Assembly (NCBI RefSeq): GCF_963678635.1
Contig: NC_087062.1
Coordinates: forward strand, 7,800,193-7,864,192
Source of the DNA: Symsagittifera roscoffensis
Lineage: Eukaryota; Xenacoelomorpha; Acoela; Convolutidae
Reading direction: 5' to 3'
DNA: 64,000 bases
In this document: piece after piece, positions 34,333 through 45,643 of the stretch
How positions within the stretch are numbered: position 1 is the stretch's first letter
How the letters are laid out: each line of letters opens with the position of its first letter
Translations under genes and position numbers: made by a program
Notes under the pieces: model-generated
The model's input: the letters and a program-made list of their open reading frames with translations, nothing else
Told to the model about the DNA's origin: nothing
Databases searched by the model: none

Positions 34333-37300
34333 TTAAATGATGGTCTCTAATTGGACAGCGTAGTTGACAAAGTCATTTATCATCTTGTCCGAGTCGATCT
34401 CTTTTTTCTCTTTTTCTTCACGCTTGAAAGCCACCAGACCTGTGACCGAGTCTACCTGCCACTGACGCTGAAACATGCACTTTCACTTGTTATTAACAAA
34501 CCATTAGCTATGCTGCTGAGTCTAGGAGGATTGCTTCTTTCTCTAAAACGATTGAGCACTTTCCAGCCCTGAAACGCTAGTTTATTCAAATCACAGGTCT
34601 TCACCCATCATATCCAGTCAAAACAATATCAGCAAGAGCTTCGGAAACTTAAAATCAAAATTCATTATTAGAGAAAAAATTCTGGAATGGTTGTTTGTAA
34701 AATTTTCCAGATTTAAGATAATTTTCCGCGTGGAAATCGTTTGAAAACTTTTTTACGTACAACCGCGAAAAAAATTCTCAAGTTCAGAGCACAAACTCGA
34801 TTCCAAATCGCCGACTGCAATGTGACTTTAATACTTCAAGTCATTTTCTCCAACTTCCTCATGTAAAATAAGTGGTATCTTTGTTTGAAATAAGCATGCG
34901 AGGTACCTGCAGAGCGTACGGCTTGACGAGAGCTTTGTCTTCGAAGAAGAGGATCCCGGCCGCCTCCTGCAGAGAGATGCTCTCGTACGACTTCTCCATA
35001 CACTCCGCAATCTCGTCCCTAAATCAATCAAACATCCTCTCAGTTTTCAATCCCGTCTTTTCTAATCAAACAGCTTTTATTTGGGGAGCGGTGGTGAAGT
35101 TGTTACGTCTCCGCCTCTCAATTGAAAAGTCGGATGTTAGAAGCCCACCATGATCCGTGCTCGTTGCTTGAGGGTGAGGCAATATTACCCAGCCCACAAA
35201 AATAACCAAAAAAATGCATGTATATCTTAAACAAGTCACAACACCGCTTCTCAGGTGAAGAGCTGAACAGCTGGCATGTTTGTCCTTTCCCTTGTGGATA
35301 AACCGTCTTTACTTGATTATGCTCTATCAGGGGCGAATTAAGGGGGGGGGGAGGGGCGGCGGATCCCTCTTTGGTATTATTTTATGACATCCATTTTAGG
35401 CCGAACAACACTAAAATTTTCTAAAGGCGCTTTTGGCGCCAATATATTCTCATTATGAAGGGGAGCGCGCGCCGAAAAAAAGCGATTTTTTTGGTCAAGT
35501 TTCCCAAAAGTGACTAAAACGCGTTTTTGATCTGTTTTTTCAAAAATTCAAAAAAAGATAGACAAATTTTCTACATTTTTTTGAAAATCCACATTTCTGA
35601 AATCGGATTAGATTTGCTTTGATAAGTAATTCAAAATGGTTACCTGATTGTATTTGAAAGAACTTCAATGAAGAACTTGCACCGTTCAGAAGGCAGATTT
35701 GACTTTGAGAGGAAAATCTAAATATAAAACAACATCCTTGTACATAACGAACCCCTTAAAAAAAGAGGTGCGTTCAAAGGCCGTTCCCTATGGGAAATCA
35801 CCCGAAATAATGTAAGCGTATATTATATGGATACGTTCGCGTGAACTGCAACCTCAAAACGAATGCAACTATTGTTTATTTTATTATGATTCTTATTATT
35901 ATTGTATAAAATGGAATCCAAATAACATACTGAAGCGTTTTAATTGGAAGGTCACACAGTTGAAAGGTCATAGTATTTCACAACAACACACCGTGAAATT
36001 TGTAACGAAATATGTAAGCATGAAATATGTAACAAAATTTTCTCATTTGCTCGATTTTATTATGCTCATTTGAATGATCTGAAATGACCTTTAGAACTAT
36101 TCAGGTATTCGTTTTGCAATTAAGCTCTCGTAAATGATCATCTAGTTCACAATTTAGCTCTATTGTAGTATTGCAAGCATTGTACCCATTTCCTTTTGTT
36201 CAGCCAAATTGCAGCAAAATGTGCGATGAAACTGACCTGTCTTCACAATCAACGGAAATCGAAAAATACGAGTGGAAACTGATTCTTAAAGAGGTTTGAA
36301 TGCTTCAAAACTGAGCGATAGCTAACCAAGGACAAAATTATTTTACCATTAACTCGGTTGAGCCAATCATATATCATTAACTCTAATTTTCAACTGTTAA
36401 AATCGATTCCATTCTGCTGCATAATTTCATTTTTAATCCTCACAAAACTTTTATTTAAAGATGACTTTCACTTAGAATCCAACAAAAACGCATTGATAAA
36501 ACTATTCGAGCTACACTTGAATGACTTGATGGGTGCAAGGGACTTTAGCAGACCAGTTTTTTCGCAGACCTATCTTTCAGCAGACTCAGAACAATTAGGA
36601 AGCCAGAAAGCTAACTTCAAACGCAGCGTTGGCGATTAGCGACCGCTTAATCCGCTGCGTTTCCATTCGGCACGGGTGTTATTGTGCTCGCTGATTTAAA
36701 CTATTGAGGTTGATCGTTTTGGTGCTGGGGATTTTGGCGGACCGGTTTTTTTAGTAAACCAATCCTTTAGAAGACTAAAAAAAGCAGATCAGAACACTGA
36801 CTTCAAACGCGTCATTTGTAAAAAGCTACCGCTTGTTCTGCTGTACTTTTTCTGCAGAAGTGTTATTGTACGCTTAAATATGTGTTTTACCGCTACTTAA
36901 GACAATTTTTTTTCAAGTTGATAGTTCTGTTGACAAATTGTGAGATAACTGACTTAATTAGGGAAGCTTGCACCAAGACTGAGCGCCTTGTTCAATCAAT
37001 TATGCTTCAATTTGACACAAAGGTGAATTTGCACTTCGCATACACAAGCAAAAAATGGTGAGACCGAATGCGCGAAAAAAAAGACCAGGTAATCAGATTT
37101 GAGTAATCTAAAATTTGGAAAGAAAGCGTGAAAATCTGAAAGAAAGTAAACATTTCCAGGGACTTAATATTGATATTGGCCGAACATAAAAACGGCAGAA
37201 ACATGCAAAATTTTCAAATTGTCACTGACCACCGCCGAAATGAATGAAAGTTTATATTTCAAGGATTTCGTTATGAAAGAAGCAAAGTATTGATTCATTT

Positions 37301-40300
37301 TAATTGAATGGCAATTGATTATTTTTAAAAATTGACTATAGGCTAATTTTGTTTTTGGTCTTTCGCCCACGAGTTTGTCGCACATTCGGTCCTTCGCGCA
37401 TGAGAACAGCCCCCAAAAATGACTGATAACACTACTGGGAAAAATGAATGAGTAAAACGTTGTGTCTACAAAATCTCTTGAGTGACTCGCGCCAATTATG
37501 AGTCTACATAATTGCTAAGTGACGCAAAAAATAATGACGCATTAGCAGCACCAGGAAATTTGAAAAACGAAATTTACCAACTAACATGCCTCAATTTAAA
37601 GAGTCTTATGGAACCACATTGGGTGACATTTCCCTAAATGTACGAAATGTGGCGCTCAAAAATAGAAAAGTAAAAATGATAAAGTGGTCACTTGAAAATG
37701 ACCAGGTCCCATGAGAATAAGACACCTAGAGCTCCCAAATCGTTTTCATTTACATTTACAATTTTTCATCATTTAAGGGGGGGCTATAACCGAAAAGAAC
37801 CATTCAGAAAGATTTCCCAGTACATGTTCAATCAAAATTTATGTTTCCCTTATTTCGTAAAACCTACCCCTCGCCATTTTAGGGTAGAAATTTCAAAAAA
37901 AATTGCCAACATTGAGTTTGGATGCCAATCAAGTTGACATAATAATGGTTTTTAAACGGTAAATCAAATTGAAGCGAGCATTTTTCTTGATATAAACAAT
38001 ATAGTAATTAATTACTCACGAGATTTTTGAAATGATTTATTTATTCGCAAATTGGTTTTCAAACTATTAAATGCGAAATGCATGCGGGACCTGTCTATCA
38101 TAGTTGGTTTTTCGAGGGACCACTATCATAATAAAACATAAAGTTCCATTTAAGGACTGTACCTTGTTGTAGCTACCCTCCATCAAATACTGTTCAATGG
38201 ACACTGGGTGTTTGATGTAGATGTTGTTGAGGAGGTCTCCGATCGAGATCATCTCCAACTCAGAGTGGAATTGGGCCAACTTATTCTGAGACAAAAGACA
38301 CAACAGATGGCAGCCCACTAACTCGTGCATGTACGCTGATTCGGGTAACTCTGTTCTAAAACAAGGGGTGATGATATATTACAATAGGTGGTAATTTTAA
38401 CTTAAATAGCTCGATCATTTTTTGTTATACTTCGCACAGTATGTACAATTTATTTTAAAAGCCAATTTTTTTTGCAAAAATGTAAAATTTGAATTTTTTT
38501 AGTAGCAGTTTATCTGGCAGAGTAATGTATTTGCAAAAAATCTCAGCAGCATGTACAACTGATTGAAAATGAAATGACTATATTTTGCATTACAGTTCTC
38601 AAATTTAATACATGCACTGTAGTTAAAACTACCACCTATTGTAACATATCACCAAACAAGGCATAGAAATTTTTAACGCAGAACTTATACACACTTGAAA
38701 AAAATCAAACCATTTTTTGGAAACTACAGAACCTACTTCTGTTTTTCTTTACCAGAAAAATCGAACCATACTTTTGAAAAAAAAAAATCAGTGCGCTATG
38801 TTCCATTCGGTCCAAGATAGCACAGTTGAATCGGTTAAACTGTCGGAGAGTTATTTTCGAAATTTGTTCGAGACTAGAATTACATCAGCTCAATAACAGA
38901 AGGTGCCGAAAGCTTAGCGTGCCTTCTTTCACACTGACAAACAGAAATGACAAAAACGATGTAAGGATGATAACCTGAAATCAAAGTAGTATGTTTTGAG
39001 CTGGACAAAGTATCTCTCAAATGCCTCTACGTCCTCTGTCTCTATGCTCAACTGACAACAGATCTCCAGAAAATCACCTGGTAAACACAATACTGCTGCA
39101 GTTACAGTAAAAAAAATTTAAATTTAAATTAATGAAATTTTTTGCACCGTTTTGTCTGCAATTAATTGAAATTGAGGACTGTAACTTTGGTAATTGATTG
39201 TCAATGCCATTTGACACAGAGGTGAAGTTGGGCTTCGCTACACTTGCGATACAACAAAGCCATATCATTGCAAGATAGCGGATGGAAAACGAGAAGGAAG
39301 CTACAATGTCGAAAAATTTCAAAAAATGTCGAATATAACTTACATCTACAAAACTTTCATTTATTCAAATTGCAGTTAACATGAAAAGAATACAATCAAG
39401 GCCCTTGAGTAGAAATTCGAAATCATTTACCGAGCGGAAACTGAGCAAATAATTGATGAGTCGACGCCAATTGAGCCGAAAATACAATTATCTCAAAGAA
39501 AAACTTAAGTATAAAATTTTGGAAGTTAAAACTTTTACGCCCGACCCCTCTCAAAATTCACAAAGCAAAAATATATTTTTAACCTTCCACAATGCATTAT
39601 ACGGTGTCTTAGTTGATGTAAAACAAGCCGAAAACATTTGAATGAAAAAAAACATACAAAATCAGAGCTGGTATATAATAATAGTAAAAGGACTCATAAA
39701 AATGCTTAACAAAAAGAATGTCAGTGAACTCAATTAAAAGCGAAAAAGGAATAATTGTTTTTAAAAAAACGTGTATTTTTTATGTTGTATAAAAAAGGAC
39801 CCGGATTCGCAGCCCAAGAAATATCAAGGCATTGTTTGGGAGGGGAGCTAATGCGCTCAGCTACCCATTTAATATTATATACATTCAATTCAATTGTTGC
39901 AAGGTGACCAAATTCTGTGTCAAGGAAATGGGACAAAACAGTTTTCAGAAATTCCGTCGACCTTTCTTGGGTCGATGAAAAACAAACAATTTCCGAATCA
40001 CCATCAAATTTTGAAGAAAAGGTGCGGAAATGCCGTTTTCAGTGCTTTTGACTCAAGCCAAAGTTACTTTTAATTTTTTTTAGGATTCTGTGCAAAAAAT
40101 AGGAGAGGTGACTACTACTGACTGCTCAAAGTAGAACAGGGGTGACTGATTCCTCGAAGTAGACCTATCGTATTGAGATTATGTACCTATCCAAAGTAAA
40201 ACCATTTAATATTATACTGAATCAGGGGCGGATCTAGGATTTTCTCGAGAGAGGGGGGGGGGGGGGATTTTCAAACAAAAAATAAAGGTCGTCCAAAAAT

Positions 40301-41229
40301 GATTTGCGAGCTCTCCCAAATTATTAGAAAGACCTTTTTAAAAAACAGGCCAATATGACGTTTTTAGACCCCTTTTGGCAAAGGTTTTGATTTAAAAAAA
40401 AATCATTTTTCGGCGCGTGATCTACCCTCCAAATTTAGTGCATATTGGCGACAAAGGCGTCTTTATTAAAAATTTTAGGGATCCTTTGGAAAATCAGGGG
40501 GTCCAATCCCTAAATGGAGTCTTCCGATCCCCCCCCCCCCTAAATGCGCTACTGTACTGAATGTAGCCTTGAAAACTCAATGTAGATGAGATGCAGTCCT
40601 GAAAGTTTAACTATCGGGGCGTATATTCTTCGAACACTAGTCGGTTTGTTTAAGGTACTCACGTGCTATTATCAGTTCAGCTTTGGTGGCCTTGTCATTC
40701 GGAAAAAAGTTAAGTGTCAAAAGAGCGATCTGAAACAAGCATAAGGAACGTTATACTACATATAGAGGTTTGTGCTAGTTATATTCAGCTGATGAGTGTT
40801 TTTGTTAGGAAATCTGCAATTTGTTAGCACAATTTTAACCTCATTTCAGAAAAAAAGGGCTGTCTTAATAAATTATTCGGAAATTATATGCATAAAACTT
40901 ATCCATTATCCATCCCGTTGCATTTCTCGTTTTAATCTCATAGGGTAATTCTAGTCCAGCAAAGTCTCCAGTTTTTCTCGACGCCAACTTAAATTTCAGG
41001 AAACTTCAGCGAGTAATCCAAATCACGATTCAAAAAAAATCAGTATGCTACCACACTTGAGCCCTTGCGATCACGTATAAAAACAAATTAGCGAAGTCGC
41101 ACAATCGGCACTACGACTTGCCTTCATTTTTGATATGAGCTGTTTGCACTTGTTCACGTCTCGCCTCTTGTTGCTGAACTCTTTCTTCAGCTCCTCGTAA
41201 AGAGGCTTCACTTGTTGCACTGAAGACAT
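34333..41229 (-). CDS. PSMD8: 26S proteasome non-ATPase regulatory subunit 8 (Rpn12), seven coding exons
   Basis: Exons, 5' to 3': 41229-41122, 40729-40663, 39077-38975, 38355-38163, 35717-35644, 35018-34907, 34467-34333; 792 nt, 263 residues plus TAA. The product is a lid subunit of the 19S regulatory particle, needed for lid-base assembly and degradation of ubiquitinated proteins. The family signature is clear: [18 protein letters not shown] at the N-terminus, [20 protein letters not shown] at 79-98, [16 protein letters not shown], and [20 protein letters not shown] at 138-157, then a PCI/CSN8-like C-terminal half. The length is close to the ~257-residue core of the human protein. ATG at 41229 is the first in-frame start; no upstream in-frame ATG follows the AG at 41258. 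Six introns keep frame. Intron 1 uses AAG|GCAAGT, a GC donor; the others are GT-AG. The last exon ([10 protein letters not shown]...) is much diverged from vertebrates. UBE2I ends only 0.8 kb upstream on the same strand. Confidence 0.93.
35084..35320 (+). repeat. SINE-like sequence with tRNA-like head, in PSMD8 intron 5
   Basis: The opening GGAGCGGTGGTGAAGTTG has an A-box-like D arm, followed by GTCGGATGTTAGAAGCCC, a degenerate T arm. A tail with GAAGAGCTGAACAGCTGG and CCCTTGTGGATAAAC is shared with 25790-25860. No terminal repeats are visible. Recognition is by pattern only. Confidence 0.45.
35328..35560 (-). mobile_element. hAT-like MITE, truncated, in PSMD8 intron 5
   Basis: Starts CAGGGGCGAATTAAGG plus a G run, continues with TATTTTATGACATCCATTTT and TTTGGCGCCAATATATTC, then GGAGCGCGCGCCG. 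It follows the 28711 copy until about 35560, where similarity stops without a right terminus. It lies immediately after the SINE-like sequence. Confidence 0.65.
36528..36920 (+). repeat. Diverged tandem duplication, about 198-bp period, in PSMD8 intron 4
   Basis: Two units: 36541 (TTTAGCAGACCAGTTTTTTC) and about 36733 (TTTTGGCGGACCGGTTTTTT). Both go on to ACTTCAAACGC, GCTACCGCTT or GCGACCGCTT, and GTGTTATTGT. Substantial divergence makes this an old duplication. Confidence 0.6.
37013..37610 (+). repeat. Dispersed repeat family R3, copy in PSMD8 intron 4
   Basis: TTTGACACAAAGGTGAATTT at the start and ACTAACATGCCTCAATTTAA at the end, with about 360 bp of additional sequence inserted in the middle compared with the 31876 copy. 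Confidence 0.65.
38382..38641. mobile_element. Tc1/mariner-like MITE in PSMD8 intron 3
   Basis: 260 bp with 21-bp terminal inverted repeats (CAATAGGTGGTAATTTTAAC at the left, one mismatch at the right), flanked on both sides by TA (38380-38381 and 38642-38643). TA target duplication is the Tc1/mariner hallmark. No coding capacity. It lies just 26 bp upstream, in transcript direction, of the acceptor region of exon 4 and does not disturb it. Confidence 0.8.
39211..39650 (+). repeat. Dispersed repeat family R3, variant copy in PSMD8 intron 2
   Basis: TTTGACACAGAGGTGAAGTT followed by GGCTTCGCTACACTTGCG, CATCTACAAAACTTTC and ACCGAGCGGAAACTGAGC. The same variant recurs at 44128-44470 but not in the 31 kb copies, so R3 has at least two subfamilies. 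Confidence 0.6.
40223..40554 (+). mobile_element. hAT-like MITE, full length, in PSMD8 intron 2
   Basis: 332 bp from CAGGGGCGGATCTAGG to AAATGCGCTACTG. Exact 8-bp flanking repeat TACTGAAT at 40215-40222 and 40555-40562. A G run near the left end and a C run near the right end are inverted counterparts. It has no transposase. This is the best-defined member of the family in the window and sits on the intron side of both neighbouring exons. Confidence 0.88.
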
Positions 41230-42035
41230 TGCAAGGTCAGATAAGGTCAATTTTTTCTGCACAATTTAAGTCACGTACAATATGTTCACTAAATTAAACT
41301 CGCAGTTTCTGTTTATACAACACACTATCTGAAAAAAAAATCTATTTATCGGAACACACGTCTTTAAAAATTAATAATTAACTAGTTAATACCGATCACG
41401 AGGTCAACAAAGCAGCATTACATTACTAATTTTTAATCTTTTCCCAAGAGCGGAACACCTAAAATGCTGATCATTTGAATAGATCGAACTACTTCAATTA
41501 GAAATAAAAACTCACGGACGCTATGATAATGATTAAATTAAAAAAGAGAACTTCAACTAACAAGTGTGTTTATCGACTATTTGCCTGCAAATCAAAAAAT
41601 TCATCAACATAAATCGTCAAAGTATACTGCTATCGCTTCCAAGTACAATTTTTCAGACAAAACAGACAAGAGTAATCAGTACGAAAATAGCTACACCAAA
41701 CACTGTTAAAATTAAAGTATCAAAACAGCTGCCATGTTCTTTTTTCAGCTCTTTAAACAGAAATTGTGACATCAAAAAATGATATTCGATCGTCAACGAC
41801 ATTAGAAAACACACGAACATTGACAATCGAACATGTTTCATCTATAGCCAATGACAAATTACAAAGCCCTTAAGCTCTGTTTTCCTTGAATGAAAAACAT
41901 TTTTTTTTCCAATTTTGCATAAAAAATGGCCATCGATGAAAAAACATTCCATCTCCTATCAGGTGTTAATTGAGTCTAAGTTTGACTTTTGCCGGGAAGA
42001 ATGGCCGACTGACTGCACCCACCCCCTGTGGGGGA
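41230..42035. promoter_or_regulatory. Short spacer between UBE2I and PSMD8
   Basis: Only 806 bp separate the UBE2I stop from the PSMD8 start on the same strand. It must hold the UBE2I 3' UTR and the PSMD8 promoter or leader. On the minus strand an AG after TTAAATTGTGC lies 28 nt before the PSMD8 ATG (acceptor-like). No TATA box or AATAAA is obvious. Confidence 0.5.
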
Positions 42036-42905
42036 CTAGTGACCTGACGCAAATTTTTCCGGGGGGAACTGTCTGGCCTGGGCTTTCACTCTCCGGTCGT
42101 ATTCTACTCTGTCTGAGCTGAAGGTGGAGTAGGCGTCTGCTTGGGCGGGGTCCTTGATGTTGGGGTCATTCAACAAGTCCTGAATACCTAAAAGACATTC
42201 GATGACTTATCACAAACTGCTGGTTTTTTACCGTGAGCTCGGGAAATGAACTTAAAAACCTTAGACAATTGTAACAATCACCTAGTAATTGGATGAGCAT
42301 CAATTCGACAGAATTTTCCAGAGCTAAATGTCCAAATGGTGAATTTATTTTTCCTAATTCACTTTTTAATGGCAAAAACTTTAGCCCAGGGGAAGGTTGG
42401 CGGCAATCACCACCCTTTAATTCCGTAAAACCACCGCTAAAAAGCAACTATTTGGTTACAACCTATTATAAATTGCTCTAAAATGTCATTTATGGTATGA
42501 AAAACCTATTTGGTCAACCTGAAAAAAAACTCAAAAAATCTTGTGCAATAGAAAAATCTTACCTAATAGAATCTGTTTTATGGTGACAGCTGGTTTCCAA
42601 TCTCTCTCCTCGTCCAAAAGCGACAGACAAACAGTCCCACTGGGGTAAATGTTTGGGTGGAACAAGGGGGGCTCAAATTTGCATTTGGGGGGACTGATTG
42701 GGTAATCATCTTTGAATATCATCCGTAGTGGGTAAAGACCCCCCTCCCATAGAGTTCCCTTCTTGCCCGGAATGCCACACTCCCAGTTCATCAGGTTCCA
42801 TGTTCCGTCTGGGTTCTTGGAGGGTTTGGCTATGAACCCAAAGGGATGGTCTTTCCTCCAGCACTTTCTCTCTTCCTGAAGCCGACCAATCGCAATTCCT
42901 GACAT
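42036..42905 (-). CDS. UBE2I: SUMO-conjugating enzyme UBC9, two coding exons
   Basis: Exons 42905-42563 and 42187-42036 (donor TTAG|GTAAG, acceptor TTTTAG) give 164 residues plus TAG. UBC9 accepts SUMO from the SAE1/SAE2 E1 as a thioester and passes it to lysines of nuclear and other targets. The match to human UBC9 (158 aa) runs nearly end to end: [20 protein letters not shown], the SUMO-binding N-terminal helix; the [14 protein letters not shown] strand region; HPN at 83-85; the catalytic Cys at 93 in SGTVCLSLL; Asp127 and Tyr134 in the substrate-facing loop ([10 protein letters not shown]). The C-terminus is about six residues longer than human (ending KFASGH). The ATG at 42905 matches the family start exactly. 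A strong polypyrimidine-TTTCAG ends 7 nt before it, so a 5' UTR intron or a trans-splice site is likely. The locus is GC-richer than its surroundings, as usual for exons here. Confidence 0.97.
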
Positions 42906-44127
42906 CGTTTGTCTGAAACACAGAGACTGAACAGACGAGAATTTCTAAAACTAAACTACAGACCAAATTTTTAATTGCATAATCGAACATAAAAAGGAGC
43001 AGAAATAAAATTAACATAAAATTTGATTTAAAAAATAGCGAATTTTTGTGTCAACGAAAATTTATTTCAAGCCGCTTTCATCCCACGAGTATCATTCCAC
43101 TTAGAATATCAAAAAATTTCAGGCCGCTTTTTCTCGAAATTCCGGTAAAAAACTTTTCAGCCGTCGAATCGCGACTGAAAAGGCTTTAGAATGATACCAC
43201 ACACTCTCGACATTATCATCGGTAACAACAACGCCACCGCTGCCGAAAACAAAATCATCACTCAACTCTAGATTCGGATGTCAAGAGCCACAACGAATTT
43301 TCATGCGATTTAATTGAGATCATAGTTTTTCATAAAAACTAAGCAAGTACACACCTGAGCCTCTAACAAAAACGCCCCAAAAAAATTGTATCACATACCC
43401 TAAGAAGAGCGTGATAAACATTTTCATTGTGGTTTATTTTTTTGCAAAATCAGGTAGCACTAAAAATATTATTTCAGCGCTTTCTTAATTTGTCCATATT
43501 CTATAATCAAGTTATTAACAACTTCAACAGAAAAAGCCAGTTGCAAAAAAAAATTAAAACGTGAAAAGTTGTTCTATGTGTGTAACTTTTAAGAAGACGT
43601 ATAATGTGGGGGGATGAGAAGAGCAGAAGCGACTACAAATCAGCTTCCAAATCAAATTATAAGCACTTGCTTAATACAGAGGTGAAGCTGAGCTTCACAC
43701 AAGTTGCGAAAAAAAGTACTTGCGAAAGAACGTCTGTATATTCGAAGTGCCAGATTCAATTTGACAAATTGAACCCAGATGAAGTTAGCAGTGTTAAAGA
43801 AAATCATTAAGTAGGTTGAAACTCTGAAAAATCAAAATAGCCCAAGAACAGCTGGAAAAGTGCCAATGAACTCAAGGCAAACAAAAATACGGACTGACTA
43901 TTTTAAAGTATATTACAACTTTCGAATTATGAAAAAAATAGCTCAAGAAAAATTTATGATTGACATTTTTTTGGATAATTGCAAAACGTGGATCAACACG
44001 TGAAATCTTAAAATTCTATTCCACTTTCGAAACTAGAAGCCGTTCGAGGTTTTCCGCGGCATCGCGTTCTTAATTAGGGCGCGTAAAATGCCATTCTTTT
44101 AGCAAATGAATTTGAAATGAAGTTATG

Positions 44128-44470
44128 ACACGGAGGCGCGGCAGAGCGCCTCAACACCTGCGATACAACAAAAACATTGCGTCACAAGATAATGAATAGA
44201 AAAAGAGACCGAAGTCCAGAGGACGGAGTTTTTTTTCCAAGATTGAGCTGAAAAATCGACGTCTACAAAAATTTCAAAATTTGTCTCGGATTATGCTTGT
44301 GAACAGCCTTAAAAAGCATTGAAAAACATTTACCGAGCGGCAAATAGGGCGACTAAAATTGGGCCGAGCCCCGATAAGCCTAAAACATAACTTGTGTCAT
44401 TAAAGAGTTCAAGCTATAAAATTTTGAAACTCCAAGTGTTTACGGCTCATTCCTCTTGAAACACAAAAGG
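44128..44470 (+). repeat. Dispersed repeat family R3, variant copy
   Basis: TGACACGGAGGCGCGGCAGA, CTGCGATACAACAAAAAC and ACCGAGCGGCAAATAGGG in the order seen at 39211. A short related piece lies at 43675-43760 (ACAGAGGTGAAGCTGAGC). Confidence 0.6.
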
Positions 44471-44914
44471 AACAAGACTATGTTTTTCCTTCGAAGCCAC
44501 GCAGTAGAAATTGCCTAAGCCGATATAAAATGTTTGATCAAAAAAAAATGCAGATATAATAATTTGCTCTAAGAAAACAAAACGAGCTCACGGACATTTA
44601 GATGAAAACCACTAATCCGAAAAAACTATAATTGTATTGTATTTGACAATTGTACAATTGTATTTGAAAAAATTCATAAATACCTACGATGGAAAAAGAA
44701 GTAACTGCAGCACGAAAGTACCTGCAGAACAAATTTGTAGCAGATTTGTAAGAAATGTTGTTTTTGGTTTCGCTTACAAGAACACTTTCTCTCGTAAGTG
44801 AAAATAAATCAAAGATTAAACTGCGAAACACCAACACAGCAAAAACTTGGCTTTAAAAAGGAAACAATAAGGAGAAAAAAGGCAAATAATATTTAAAAAA
44901 TATAATTTTTGCCA

Positions 44915-44985
44915 TATGCAGGAATCGAACCCCAACCTAGAGATTAAGAGCCTCACGTCCTAGCATCTGCGCCACGTACTCTTGA
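44915..44985 (-). repeat. tRNA-Lys-like sequence (pseudogene or SINE head)
   Basis: On the minus strand: GTGGCGCAGATGCTAGGA (A-box region), GGCTCTTAATCTC with a CTT anticodon in the right place for lysine, then GGTTCGATTCC, an exact B box. T-stem and acceptor pairing are incomplete, so it is probably not a working tRNA gene. Confidence 0.55.
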
Positions 44986-45072
44986 ATTGAACGAAATTCA
45001 AGACATGAATAAACGGGATAAACATATGATTTTAAATTTCCAAGGCTATGCAGCAAAAGAGCAATCAAAAAG

Positions 45073-45230
45073 GGCTCTTTGCTACTTTCCCCCACATTTC
45101 CCATTTTCTCAGTTGTCTTATGTGTTGTTATGGCTGAATGCGTGATGTTACGTTATACTTTATACAAAAGGAAATTAGTTTTTTAAAACTGAAATTCAAA
45201 TATGGGGGGGGGGGGGGGTAGAAAAGAGCC
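45073..45230. mobile_element. Small TIR element with long G run
   Basis: 158 bp from GGCTCTTTGCTACTTTCCCC to GGTAGAAAAGAGCC. The GGCTCTTT/AAAGAGCC ends are inverted, and a G16 run lies next to the right terminus. Its interior (GCGTGATGTTACG) is the inverse of the right half of the element at 45424. Confidence 0.6.
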
Positions 45231-45423
45231 AAGAAGCACTACTTTATGCAAGTTGGATTGGAACAAATCGCCTCGTAATAAACCGCTTGAGTAACAATTA
45301 ATGTTAGTTAAGCATTCTGGAAAGAATTTAGCCAGTCGAGAAAGAAATTATTAGAAAAAATCTTAATACATATAATTGAAAAAAAATTCTTTGGCTAATC
45401 TTGTTGTTCCGACCACTTAATTT

Positions 45424-45643
45424 GGCTCTTTTCCACTTCCCCCACCTTTGAATTTTAAATTTGAAAAACTAGTTTAACATTGTCACAATTCAATGAAATG
45501 TTGCATGGCGAACAAACCAACAATTGTGAACAGATTTGTTCTTCTTACTTTACATCGTAACATCACGCATTTAGCCGTTATAACAAGTAAAACAACTATG
45601 AAAATCGAAAAATTGATATGTTGGGGGAAAGTGGAAAACAGCC
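45424..45643. mobile_element. Small TIR element, related to the neighbour at 45073
   Basis: 220 bp with ends GGCTCTTTTCCACTTCCCCC and GGGGGAAAGTGGAAAACAGC. A fragment of the same family lies at about 12095-12190. No exact target duplication is visible and no transposase is present. Confidence 0.6.

Noticed and set aside
44915-44985. Functional tRNA-Lys gene
   Set aside because: A and B boxes are present but T-stem and acceptor-stem pairing fail; called a pseudogene or SINE head instead.
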